A stretch of 64,000 nt of DNA from Clostridium folliculivorans (GTDB taxonomy: Bacteria > Bacillota > Clostridia > Clostridiales > Clostridiaceae): NCBI RefSeq assembly GCF_024341905.1, contig NZ_BQXY01000010.1:80931-144930 (forward strand). The letters are read 5' to 3'. Positions 17,866 through 27,345 of this stretch are shown piece after piece. Position 1 is the stretch's first letter; each line of letters begins with the position of its first letter. The position numbers and the translations under genes are program-made. Below the pieces are notes generated by a model. That model was given only the letters and a program-made list of their open reading frames with translations. It had not been told where the DNA came from and ran no database searches.

Positions 17866-19560
17866 ATGGCGGATATAGGTTTTGTTGTTGACGGAAAATA
17901 TGAAATACTTAAACAAATAGGTAAAGGTGGTATGTCAATTGTTTATCTAGCAATGGATAAGCGACTTAATAAGCAGTGGGCCGTTAAAGAGATTAGAAAA
18001 AAAGGTAATGGAAAAAATGATGAGGTAATTGTTAACAGCTTACTTGCCGAAGCTAATCTGATGAAACGACTGGATCATCCAGCCTTACCTAGAATTGTTG
18101 ATATTATTGATAATGAAGCAACAATTTATGTTGTTATGGACTATATCGAAGGCGAATCTCTTGACAAAATTCTTTTGCAATATGGAGCTCAGCCAGAAGA
18201 TTTAGTTATTGAATGGGCAAAACAGTTGTGTGATGCTCTCGGGTATTTGCATGCCCAAAAGCCTCCTATTATTTATCGAGATATGAAGCCTGCAAACATC
18301 ATGTTAAAGCCTGAAGGAAATCTAAAGTTAATTGACTTTGGTATTGCCCGTGAATATAAAGAGCAAAACTTAGCTGATACAACGGTTCTTGGCACAAAAG
18401 GATACGCATCGCCTGAGCATTATGGTTCACGACAGACTGATGCAAGATCGGATATTTTTACCTTGGGTATGACCTTACATCACTTGCTCACAGGTGTCGA
18501 CCCAAGACCAGCTGATTATATGTATGCTTCTATTCGTCAGTGGAATCCACAATTATCAGACGGTGTTGAAGCAATTATAGATAAGTGTACTGCCATTGAT
18601 CCTGAATATAGATATCAAAGCTGTTCAGAATTGATGTATGATTTAGAACATCCTGATCTTATAACAAAAGACTTTAAGAAAAAGCAAAAAAGAAGGTTAG
18701 GACTTTTCATTTCATCAGCAGCATTAGCAGTGGTGATGTTGATTTCTGGTTTTACTTGCAAAGCATTAGTTACTAAAGTAAACAACAGTGACTATGATAC
18801 CTTGGTATCGGTAGTTGCGTCCACTTCTCTTTCTGAGAAAATATCAAGCTATAAAAAGGCAATAGAGATTTATCCTTATGATACACGAGCTTATATGTGT
18901 ATATTGGATGCTTACGAAAATGAAGGTAAGTTTGATAAGCAGGAAAATGATGAGTTTTTGGCTCTTTATAATGCAAATAAAGATGGTTTTGATGTATCAA
19001 GTGTTGAAGTAGCAAAGCTAAATTACCGAATAGGTATGATGTACTTTAATTATTACACAAACGATGATGGTACCTATAGTTTTTCAAATAGAGTGCAAAA
19101 AGCATATCCGTTCTTTGCAGCAGATTATGAAAATGAAAAGATGCCTGCAAGTTTTGAAAACAAGGCATTATTAAATTGCTACTATCAGATCTGCTCATTT
19201 TATAAGAAATATATATTAAGTTCTGCCAATGTGGAAGAAGCTTCAAAAGAAAACTATCTAAAACTCATTGAGGTGATTGAACAATCACTTGATTCTGTAA
19301 AGAATTCAGGAGCTTACGACCAGATTACACTATATAATGGAACCTTCATGTTTCTTTATGACCAAAGAATAAATTTACAATCAGTAAATGTTGAACAAGA
19401 TACAATAGTATCGCTTATGGATAAGGTATATAAAAACGCTTCTTCCATTTCAGTACAAAAAGAACAGTCGAAAAAACTTCAAAGTGAGATCCTTGATAAC
19501 TATGTAGAATACAAGAAGGCAATCGAAAGAACCTACACTAATGCGGAGGAGAGAAAATAA
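17866..19560 (+). CDS. Membrane Ser/Thr protein kinase (PknB/PrkC-like)
   Basis: A 564-residue protein. The N-terminal kinase domain (about 11-265) has the glycine loop IGKGGMSIV at 18-26, catalytic lysine K41, YRDMKPAN with D139 and N144, DFG at 157-159, and activation-loop threonines T172 and T173 followed by GTKGYASPE. A single membrane helix is at about 277-299. The C-terminal 265 residues are predicted outside the cell; they are helical and repeat-like, not PASTA domains, so the sensed signal differs from that of PrkC. Paired with the phosphatase before it, it probably controls the T7SS locus by phosphorylating threonines recognised by FHA domains. Confidence 0.93.
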   Translation: MADIGFVVDGKYEILKQIGKGGMSIVYLAMDKRLNKQWAVKEIRKKGNGKNDEVIVNSLLAEANLMKRLDHPALPRIVDIIDNEATIYVVMDYIEGESLDKILLQYGAQPEDLVIEWAKQLCDALGYLHAQKPPIIYRDMKPANIMLKPEGNLKLIDFGIAREYKEQNLADTTVLGTKGYASPEHYGSRQTDARSDIFTLGMTLHHLLTGVDPRPADYMYASIRQWNPQLSDGVEAIIDKCTAIDPEYRYQSCSELMYDLEHPDLITKDFKKKQKRRLGLFISSAALAVVMLISGFTCKALVTKVNNSDYDTLVSVVASTSLSEKISSYKKAIEIYPYDTRAYMCILDAYENEGKFDKQENDEFLALYNANKDGFDVSSVEVAKLNYRIGMMYFNYYTNDDGTYSFSNRVQKAYPFFAADYENEKMPASFENKALLNCYYQICSFYKKYILSSANVEEASKENYLKLIEVIEQSLDSVKNSGAYDQITLYNGTFMFLYDQRINLQSVNVEQDTIVSLMDKVYKNASSISVQKEQSKKLQSEILDNYVEYKKAIERTYTNAEERK

Positions 19561-19562
19561 TT

Positions 19563-20093
19563 ATGGCAGAAATATTATCCACGATTTCAATAGTTTCTTT
19601 TGTATTATCGGCAGTATTCTTTGTACTTGCGGTTGTCTTTTGGATTAGATTTGGAGTCCTTGGTATTATTGGTGACTTGTCAGGTAGAACTGCAAAGAAA
19701 TCAATTGCTAAGATGCGAGAGAACAATAAGAAAACAGGCAAGAAACTCTTTAGAACAAGTTCAATAAAGGTTGAACTAGAAAAACTAGAAGACACTAGGA
19801 AGGCGCCAATAAAGATATACGAAAAGACTTCTAAACTAGAAATTGGTGATAACCTTGAAACAGGCCTTTTGGATGACAACAAAGTTGATAACTTTACTGA
19901 AAATTCAACAGAGCTTTTGGATGATAACGATGCAACAGGAGTACTAAATGAAGAAGGAACAGCGGTGCTTGATAGTAATTCTAATACTGTTTTCAATGAG
20001 AATGTTGTAAACCATTCGCGAAAAGTAGCGGATGAAGGTGAGATTAAAATAATTGATGAGGTAATACTCATCCATACGAATGAGGTGATTTGA
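19563..20093 (+). CDS. Small membrane protein with Thr-containing acidic repeats
   Basis: A 176-residue protein two bases after the kinase gene, whose end supplies a GGAGGAGAG ribosome binding site. A hydrophobic helix spans about residues 7-35. The cytoplasmic part is basic to about residue 85 and then acidic. Acidic-Thr units occur at T100 (TGLL), T116 (TELL), T125 (TGVL), T133 (TAVL) and T142 (TVF), resembling the repeats in the first FHA protein. I do not recognise a named family. It is a good candidate membrane docking platform: a kinase substrate that recruits FHA proteins to the secretion site. Confidence 0.75.
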   Translation: MAEILSTISIVSFVLSAVFFVLAVVFWIRFGVLGIIGDLSGRTAKKSIAKMRENNKKTGKKLFRTSSIKVELEKLEDTRKAPIKIYEKTSKLEIGDNLETGLLDDNKVDNFTENSTELLDDNDATGVLNEEGTAVLDSNSNTVFNENVVNHSRKVADEGEIKIIDEVILIHTNEVI

Positions 20094-20119
20094 TGATAGG
20101 CATAAAGATGAAAACATAA

Positions 20120-23100
20120 ATGGAATCAAAAAGGAGAATGAAAAAGATGGGGAAGTGCAAAACCAAAATCACAGATCGTATTTTTGCTATGGTACTCGCT
20201 CTTATTACGGTAGTATATTTAATGCCTACCACAGTTTTTGCTGCAAATGAGAGCAATCCAGAAGCATTTACGATTAATGTGAAGGACTCAAAGGGTATTG
20301 CTGTTAGTGACGCTACTGTAGCATATGTAGTTAAAGATAATTCTTCTGTGGTTGAAACAGGCAATAGCCAAACTGATGCAGATGGTTATGTTGTTGTTAC
20401 AGAGCTGGCAAATCATACTGATGCAATCACAAACGGCACAATTACTATTAGCTATTCTATTGCTAAATCTGGATATACAACAAAACAAGCTGATGATGTG
20501 CAAGTTTCAGATGCAAAAGGCAATATCGATGTAGTCCTATATGCTACACCTCCTGCAACAGTTAACCTGTCTGTTGTCAAGAGTGGAAGTGGTACTGTTA
20601 AAATCAATGGAGATGAAAGCACAAGTGTTACTGTTAAAAAGGAAGATGCAATTACACTTGAAGTTACTCCAGTTGATGTTGATGGTGGAAAAGCTTATAT
20701 AAAATCGCTGACAATTGGAACTGAAAGTATTCCAGTTGAAAAATACAAAGCCTATAGCAATAATGCTTTGAAGATTTCAAAGGATACCCAAATCGTCGTT
20801 GAGTTTGGCATTGATTACACTATTACAGCTTCAGCCGGTAGCGGTGGAGTAATTTTACTTAATAACAATAAAGTTAATAGCATTACCGTTGACAAAGATG
20901 CCTTGGTAAGTGTTTCTGTTACTCCAGACAGTGGATATGAGATTTCAGGTGTTGTAATTGATGGAGTACCTCAGACCGTTAGCAATGTTTCTAATTTCAC
21001 TGAAAATGTTGCTGTCAGCAAAAATGTTATAGTTTCTGCTACCTTTATAAAGTTATATACAATTATGGTCACATATGATAATGCAAAAGGAACAGTAGTT
21101 ACTGATCCTGCTTGCGTGGGTGGACAGGTTACTGTTAAAGAAGGAAATAAGATTAAAGTAACAGCTACACCAAACCCAAACTATCGTGTTTCAAAGGTTG
21201 TGAAGACTAGTATAAAGAATGGTGAAAAGAATAGTGAAACTAAAGATTATACGGACAATGGAAAGTCTTATGAGGATACTATTACTACGATAAAAGAAGA
21301 TTACTCATATGAGATTACTTTTGCTTCTAATGTATATAAAGTGACTGCTAATCAGCCTACCAATGGTACAGTTGTAATTAAAAATGCTAACGTAGATTAT
21401 GGCGGCAGCACTGAGGTTACATTTACTCCTGATAGTGGCTACGTTCTTGAAGCTGTTACAGTTGATGGAAAGAATGTTCTTGAGGATGTTACAGTTGATG
21501 GGGAAAAATTAGTAGATGTAAAACAGGTGGATAACGATTCTATTCAGTTCACATTTAAAAACATTATCGCTGATAAAAACATAGTTGTTAGTTTCAAAGA
21601 GATGCCTATTGTAGATATGACAGATGTGTCTTTTAACTCCAGCGATGTAGCAAGAGTTAATAGTAATGGGGATTTGTACGTGTTTAAAAAGGGCAGTACA
21701 GTTAAATTTTCAACTGCTAAAAATGGTATGAGAGTTAATGGACAAAAAGAGGGTATTCTTACGGAAACGAGTACATGGTCTACAACAACAAATACCACTA
21801 TAGAAAAACTTGAAATTTTCTATAAGGGTGAGTTTGATTACTGTGCAACTTGGCACAAGGTGAAGTTGCCTGATGGTGGCTTAAAACTTGCAATTGACCA
21901 AACTGCACCTTCAGTTAAATTAACTCCAGATGAAGCAAATAGCTATGGCTACTATAATAAAGATGTAAATGTAGCAATTGCTGCTATAGATCCTGGTTCT
22001 TATTCAGGTATTGCTACTGTAGAGTATTGGGTAAAGTATGGGGTAGGAGAAAATGCTGTTGAAACTCAACACAATACAATTAACGTTAATAAAGAATCCG
22101 CATATAATGGAAATATTGTAGTTGATGCAAGCAAAAACAATAGGGATGATATACAAGTAATTGTGGCAGTAACAGATGCTTCTGGAAATACTACCACAGC
22201 AACACAGAACCTGAAAATCAATATAACAAAACCGGTGGTAAGCATAAGCATTGATGGAACTCTTCATCCTGAAGCGAAAACTGGATATTATAACTCAGAC
22301 AGGACGGCAACTATTACGATTGTTGATAGAGCATCATGTTTTAATGAAAAAACAGCATTGGATGGATTAAGTATTACAGCTAAAGACAAAGAAGGTAACT
22401 ATGTTGTTCCGCAATTAAGTAAGTGGTCTGGCAGTGAAGATACTCATACAGCTACACTTACATTTAGCTCAGATGCAAATTATAAGTGGCAGTTGTCTTA
22501 TACAAACAATGCTGACCTTACAAATGATGCTGCTTCCACTACAGGTGATTCGGTGTATGAATTCGTTGTGGACAAAACAGCCCCTGTGGGTTCTATTGCA
22601 TTAGAAACAACAACCTGGAATAAGCTACTTTCAACTATTACTTTTGGTATATGGAAAAACTACTCTGTTTCAGCAAAAGCAACAGGAACAGATGTAACCT
22701 CACCTGTGTATGATATTAAGTATTATAAATCCAATACAACAACCGCTTTAACAAAAGAAGAGCTAACTGCTCTTTACGATAGTGGTAAATTTGTTTCTGA
22801 AAAATATACTGTGGATTCCGATGAACAGTTTGCGGTATATGCAAGGATTACTGATTATGCCGGAAATACTTTATACGTCAGCACAAACGGAATTATTGTT
22901 GATATGACAGAAAGTGAAATTACATTAACACCTGATGCGCCTAATAAAAACGGTTTATACAATAAAGATGTTGATGTTGCTGTTAAGGTAAATGATGGAG
23001 TTGTTGATGGGAAGGCTTACTCTGGTATAAAGACTATTGATTATACTGTTGAAAACAATGGAACAGTTACCCAGAGTGGCAATTTGTATACTTTTGATAA

Positions 23101-26100
23101 GACAAATCCTACACAGGATGAACTTAAAAAGGACTGGAGTGGAAGTATTAAAGTTGATAAGGTATTAAATAATGATGATCATATTAAAGTGACTGTTATT
23201 TCTTATGATAATGCAGGAGAAAAGTCTGAAAAATCAATTCCTCTTTCTATTAATACAGATGAACCTGTAGTTAATGTATCCTATAGCGATACAGCCAACA
23301 AAGTAGCTGAAGATAATGGATATTTTGGAGCAAATCGAGCTGCAACCATTCAGATTACTGATAGATCATCTGCTTTTGATGTAGATACTGCAACAAAGGG
23401 AATTGTTATAAGTGCAATAGACGGAAAGAAAAATAAGGTTAAACTAGATACTAGCAGTATGATTAGCAATTGGTCTAGTACTGGTAATGTTCATACTGCA
23501 ACAATTACATTTTCAGATGATGGAAACTACACTTGGTCATTTGATTACACAAATAGAGCAGATAATCATATGAAACCCGTTAATGCAACAGGTACTACAC
23601 CATTCAAATTTACTGTAGATAAAACTGATCCAACTGGAACAGTATCTGTTGGTACAAGTATTTGGAGTAAATTACTTAGTGTGCTTACATTTGGCTTGTA
23701 TAGCAATGAAGATGTTCAGGTTAAAGCAACTTCAGATGATGCTACAAGTCCTGTTACAGTTGAATACTATAAGACAAGTAATCCTACTGCTATGACAGCA
23801 GAAGAACTAGATAGTAAGAGTTTTGAACCTTACAAAGACTTCACCGTAGCAGCTGATGAGCAGTTTGTTGTTTATTTGAAGATTACAGATCATGCAGGAA
23901 ACTATATTTACATCAATTCTGATGGATATATTGTAGATAAGGTTAAGAGTGATATAACCATTACTCCAGATGTACCTAATAAGAATGGCACATATAAGGA
24001 TGATGTAAATGTAGCAATTAAGGTTTCAGATGCAGCACCATATTCAGGTATTAAGACAGTGGATTATTGGGTGGTAAAGGATAATGATGCAGAGAATCCT
24101 ACTCAGAAAGGTAATTTGTATACCTTTAGCAAAATTAATCCTACTCAAGCAGAGCTTCTTAAAGACTGGACTGGAAGCATCACAGTAGATTCTAAAAAGA
24201 ATAATAGTTGTAATGTTGTTGTGTATGTAAAAACTGTTGATAATGCAGGAAACGAAGATACAAAGTCAATACCTCTTGATATTGATGTTACTGCTCCTTC
24301 AATCAAGGTAACTTATGACAACAACACTGATAACAATGGAAACACATATTTTAATGCAAATCGTATGGCTACTGTTGTTATAACAGAGAGAACACATCAC
24401 TTTGACGCAGATGCGGCTACAAAAGGGATTGTTATCACAGCAGTTAATTCAAAGGGAAATAAAGTTGCAATTGACCCTTCAGCAATGATAAGCAGTTGGA
24501 CAACAAAAGAGGGGGCTACAGCTGATGCAGCAACCCATACTGCTAATATAAAATATCAAGCAGATGCAAATTATACATTTGCAATTTCTTATACAGATAA
24601 AGCTGATATTGGAAATAGTAGTGTAAACACAGATACTTCAGTGGCACCTTATAAATTTACAGTAGATACTAATTCACCTACTGGAACAGTTAAGGCAAAA
24701 TCAGAAGAAGGTCGCGAAGATACTTGGAATGAGCTTATTGATTCCTTGAAGTTTGGCTTCTGGTCTGGAAAGAAGATAGCGTTGACAGGTACTTCAGATG
24801 ATGCAACCTCTCCTATTGATAGTGTTGTATATTACAAGACTGATTCACCAAAAGCTCTTACAGAAGCAGAAGTTAAAACAGTTACCTCTTGGCAAAACTT
24901 TGACGGTTTCTCTGTGTCAGCTAATGAACAGTTTACTGTTTATCTTAAGATTACAGATAAAGCTGGTAATGTTAGCTATATCAGCACCGACGGAATGATC
25001 GTAGATGATACTTCTCCTCGTGAGGAGTCAATTGCTCCGGAAATAACTATAACACCTGAGAAGCCTATAAATGGTTTGTACAATGGAGATGTAAAAGTTT
25101 CAATTAAAGTCGATGATCCATTGGTTAGTGGTACTTACTCAGGCTTAAAGACAGTTAATTATAAAGTCTTGAACATGGGTAAAGAAACACAAAGTGGAAC
25201 ATTATATTCCTTTACTAACAAGAATCCAAGTCGAGATGAATTGCTTAAGACTTGGACTGGTGATATTACTGTTGATAGTAAAAAGAACAACAGCAATGAT
25301 GTTGTGGTTGAAATTTATGCTGAAGATAATGCTTTGAATTCTTCTAAGGATAAAGTTGCTATAAAGATTGATATTACAGCACCTACTATTGACATCAGTT
25401 ATAGTAACAATGATGGAGACAGTGGAAAGTATTACAAGAAAGATAGAGTAGCAACAGTTGTAGTAACTGAAAGAAACTTCAAGGCTGAAGATGTGAAGAT
25501 TGCCATTACTAACATTGATGGAAAGATTCCTGAAATCAGCAGTTGGAAAGAAGTATTAGGAAGTGGCAATCAGGACAATACCACACACACAGCAACAATT
25601 ACCTATCATGAAGATGGTGACTACACCTTTAAGATTGAGTATAAAGATCTTGCTGACAATAAATGTGCTGGAGAAAACTACGCAGCTGGAACAACTAATC
25701 CTAAAGAGTTTACTGTGGACCAAACTTTACCTGTGGTTTCAGTAAGCTATGACAATAATAACGCACAGAATGATAAGTATTTCAAAGCTAATCGTACTGC
25801 AACTATTGTTGTTAAGGAACACAATTTTGATGTAGGCAGAGTTAAATTTACTCAGACTGCAACTAAAGGTGGAGCAACAATAGCTGTACCTTCTGCAGCT
25901 TGGAGTAATAATGGAGACGTTCATACAGCAACTATTTCTTATAATGCTGATGGCGATTATACCTTTGACGTTAAGATGCAGGATATGGCTGGTAATGAAA
26001 GTGCAGAAGCAAATTATGGGACTTCAGTGGCAGCGAAGGACTTCACAGTTGATATGGATATCAAAGAGCCAGAAATTACAGGAGTTGAAAACGGAAAGGC

Positions 26101-27211
26101 TTATAAAGGAGATGTTATCCCTGTAATTAGCTTCTCTGATATTAACTACAGTAATTATGAAGTTAAACTTACAAGAACCATTATGGGAGAGAAAGATGTA
26201 GATGTTACTAAGGAATTCATGAAGACATTAAGTATTGATGCTCAGGGTGGTTCTGGAAAGAATGATACCTTTGCAAAAGAACAGAAAAATGATGGTATTT
26301 ATACACTTTATGTAAAGATGCTTGACAAGGCTGGTAATGAAAGTGAAAAGAAAGTAACCTTTACAGTAAACCGTTTTGGATCTGTATATGAATATAGTGA
26401 TTACCTTAGATCACTAATTGCAAATGGTGGAGCTTACACACAAACATTAAAAAATGACTTGGTTATTACAGAATACAATCCAGACCGTTTAGTAGGTGAT
26501 TCTCTTGTAATTAAAATCACTTGTGACGGTAAGCCATTATCACAAGTTAAGTACAATGTTTCTCCTGTAATCAATGAACAAGTGGGTGTTGGTAACAGTG
26601 GTTGGTTCCAATACCAGTACACTATCAGCAAGGAAAACTTTGCTAAGGACGGTGTATATAAGATATCCATTGCTTCTAAAGATGCAACAGGAAATGCTCC
26701 TGAAAATACAAACTACAAAGACAAATCTATTTTGTTTAGAGTAGATAATACCGTTCCTGAATTGACAAGCGTTGTAGGTTTGGAAAAAGCTATTATCAAT
26801 GCACAGAAAGTAACTGTTAAGTATACATTATTTGATACCATTGGCTTAAAGTCAGTGAAGGTATATGTTAACGGAAAACAGCAGGGAGATACAATTACAG
26901 ATTTCTCTGGTGATATAAACAACTATTCTGGTAGCTTTGTAATTAACGAAAGTAGTTCTAAGCAGACAGTTCGACTGGTTGTTGAGGATATGGCTGGAAA
27001 CATTACTGATACAGATTCGGAGAACTTCAAGAGTGCTTATAAGTTTGAAAAAGCAGTAACAGTATCTACAAATAGTTTTGTACGATGGTATGCAGACAAA
27101 CAGCTATTCTGGGGTTCAATTGGTGGAATTCTAGTATTTGTAGCAGGAATATGGTATGCTATTTACAATAAAAGGAAGAAATTAACTAACAAGTCTGATG
27201 TTGAGTTATAA
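20120..27211 (+). CDS. Giant membrane-anchored Ig-like repeat surface protein
   Basis: A 2363-residue protein with a signal peptide (hydrophobic core about 21-36, cleavage near VFA-A at 40-42). The start may really be ATG 20147, because AAGGAG lies before it. Next come a carboxypeptidase-regulatory-like fold (about 45-140) and several divergent InlB B-repeat-like units with YTITASAGSGG and VTPDSGYE signatures (about 145-510). Long tandem Ig-like blocks follow. One membrane helix near 2331-2349 and a basic tail (KRKK) end the protein; no LPXTG motif is present. It is an adhesin-like or scaffold protein anchored by its C-terminal helix, placed between the kinase genes and EssC. Its role in secretion is unknown. 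Confidence 0.85.
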   Translation: MESKRRMKKMGKCKTKITDRIFAMVLALITVVYLMPTTVFAANESNPEAFTINVKDSKGIAVSDATVAYVVKDNSSVVETGNSQTDADGYVVVTELANHTDAITNGTITISYSIAKSGYTTKQADDVQVSDAKGNIDVVLYATPPATVNLSVVKSGSGTVKINGDESTSVTVKKEDAITLEVTPVDVDGGKAYIKSLTIGTESIPVEKYKAYSNNALKISKDTQIVVEFGIDYTITASAGSGGVILLNNNKVNSITVDKDALVSVSVTPDSGYEISGVVIDGVPQTVSNVSNFTENVAVSKNVIVSATFIKLYTIMVTYDNAKGTVVTDPACVGGQVTVKEGNKIKVTATPNPNYRVSKVVKTSIKNGEKNSETKDYTDNGKSYEDTITTIKEDYSYEITFASNVYKVTANQPTNGTVVIKNANVDYGGSTEVTFTPDSGYVLEAVTVDGKNVLEDVTVDGEKLVDVKQVDNDSIQFTFKNIIADKNIVVSFKEMPIVDMTDVSFNSSDVARVNSNGDLYVFKKGSTVKFSTAKNGMRVNGQKEGILTETSTWSTTTNTTIEKLEIFYKGEFDYCATWHKVKLPDGGLKLAIDQTAPSVKLTPDEANSYGYYNKDVNVAIAAIDPGSYSGIATVEYWVKYGVGENAVETQHNTINVNKESAYNGNIVVDASKNNRDDIQVIVAVTDASGNTTTATQNLKINITKPVVSISIDGTLHPEAKTGYYNSDRTATITIVDRASCFNEKTALDGLSITAKDKEGNYVVPQLSKWSGSEDTHTATLTFSSDANYKWQLSYTNNADLTNDAASTTGDSVYEFVVDKTAPVGSIALETTTWNKLLSTITFGIWKNYSVSAKATGTDVTSPVYDIKYYKSNTTTALTKEELTALYDSGKFVSEKYTVDSDEQFAVYARITDYAGNTLYVSTNGIIVDMTESEITLTPDAPNKNGLYNKDVDVAVKVNDGVVDGKAYSGIKTIDYTVENNGTVTQSGNLYTFDKTNPTQDELKKDWSGSIKVDKVLNNDDHIKVTVISYDNAGEKSEKSIPLSINTDEPVVNVSYSDTANKVAEDNGYFGANRAATIQITDRSSAFDVDTATKGIVISAIDGKKNKVKLDTSSMISNWSSTGNVHTATITFSDDGNYTWSFDYTNRADNHMKPVNATGTTPFKFTVDKTDPTGTVSVGTSIWSKLLSVLTFGLYSNEDVQVKATSDDATSPVTVEYYKTSNPTAMTAEELDSKSFEPYKDFTVAADEQFVVYLKITDHAGNYIYINSDGYIVDKVKSDITITPDVPNKNGTYKDDVNVAIKVSDAAPYSGIKTVDYWVVKDNDAENPTQKGNLYTFSKINPTQAELLKDWTGSITVDSKKNNSCNVVVYVKTVDNAGNEDTKSIPLDIDVTAPSIKVTYDNNTDNNGNTYFNANRMATVVITERTHHFDADAATKGIVITAVNSKGNKVAIDPSAMISSWTTKEGATADAATHTANIKYQADANYTFAISYTDKADIGNSSVNTDTSVAPYKFTVDTNSPTGTVKAKSEEGREDTWNELIDSLKFGFWSGKKIALTGTSDDATSPIDSVVYYKTDSPKALTEAEVKTVTSWQNFDGFSVSANEQFTVYLKITDKAGNVSYISTDGMIVDDTSPREESIAPEITITPEKPINGLYNGDVKVSIKVDDPLVSGTYSGLKTVNYKVLNMGKETQSGTLYSFTNKNPSRDELLKTWTGDITVDSKKNNSNDVVVEIYAEDNALNSSKDKVAIKIDITAPTIDISYSNNDGDSGKYYKKDRVATVVVTERNFKAEDVKIAITNIDGKIPEISSWKEVLGSGNQDNTTHTATITYHEDGDYTFKIEYKDLADNKCAGENYAAGTTNPKEFTVDQTLPVVSVSYDNNNAQNDKYFKANRTATIVVKEHNFDVGRVKFTQTATKGGATIAVPSAAWSNNGDVHTATISYNADGDYTFDVKMQDMAGNESAEANYGTSVAAKDFTVDMDIKEPEITGVENGKAYKGDVIPVISFSDINYSNYEVKLTRTIMGEKDVDVTKEFMKTLSIDAQGGSGKNDTFAKEQKNDGIYTLYVKMLDKAGNESEKKVTFTVNRFGSVYEYSDYLRSLIANGGAYTQTLKNDLVITEYNPDRLVGDSLVIKITCDGKPLSQVKYNVSPVINEQVGVGNSGWFQYQYTISKENFAKDGVYKISIASKDATGNAPENTNYKDKSILFRVDNTVPELTSVVGLEKAIINAQKVTVKYTLFDTIGLKSVKVYVNGKQQGDTITDFSGDINNYSGSFVINESSSKQTVRLVVEDMAGNITDTDSENFKSAYKFEKAVTVSTNSFVRWYADKQLFWGSIGGILVFVAGIWYAIYNKRKKLTNKSDVEL
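21900..26050 (+). repeat. Tandem A-B-C Ig-like modules within the giant surface protein
   Basis: Three module types repeat in order. A (near 21902, 22915, 23950, 25035) has a core like NGLYNKDVxVAIKV and YSGIKT. B (near 22230, 23260, 24290, 25375, 25720) has a core like YFxANRxATIxIT and HTATITF. C (near 22580, 23620, 24670) has a core like WxKLLSxLTFGLW and DATSP. So about three complete A-B-C units are followed by A-B-B. This suggests growth by internal duplication, with enough divergence to limit recombination. Confidence 0.7.
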
Positions 27212-27227
27212 AAATTAGTCTTGGGGG

Positions 27228-27259
27228 TATCCTGTGTAGGGTAAAAACTACACAGGATA
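27228..27259 (+). promoter_or_regulatory. Strong hairpin between the surface protein gene and the second FHA gene
   Basis: A perfect 12-bp stem TATCCTGTGTAG (27228-27239) / CTACACAGGATA (27248-27259) with an 8-base loop GGTAAAAA. No T-run follows, so it is not a standard terminator. It may be an attenuator, an mRNA processing or stability element that uncouples the two halves of the cluster, or an operator. Confidence 0.5.
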
Positions 27260-27345
27260 TGCCGAGACTATTTGTTAGAAATAATATCTTTATTACAAGA
27301 GGTATTATTTGTGATAAATAGCTGTATGTAAAGGATGGAGGATAT

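Noticed and set aside
17146..17916. Minus-strand frames opposite the phosphatase and kinase start
   Set aside because: Opposite a clear PP2C gene; no independent evidence.
19538..20071. 177-codon minus-strand frame opposite the small repeat protein
   Set aside because: A Ser-rich shadow produced by the acidic repeat codons; the plus-strand gene has a ribosome binding site and operon context.
20288..26922. Many open frames on the minus strand and other frames inside the giant surface protein gene
   Set aside because: They lack ribosome binding sites and family resemblance, and arise from the repetitive, stop-poor composition of the repeat gene.
27130..27211. LPXTG-type sortase anchor at the end of the giant protein
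   Set aside because: The tail after the membrane helix reads KRKKLTNKSDVEL; no LPXTG-like motif lies before the helix.
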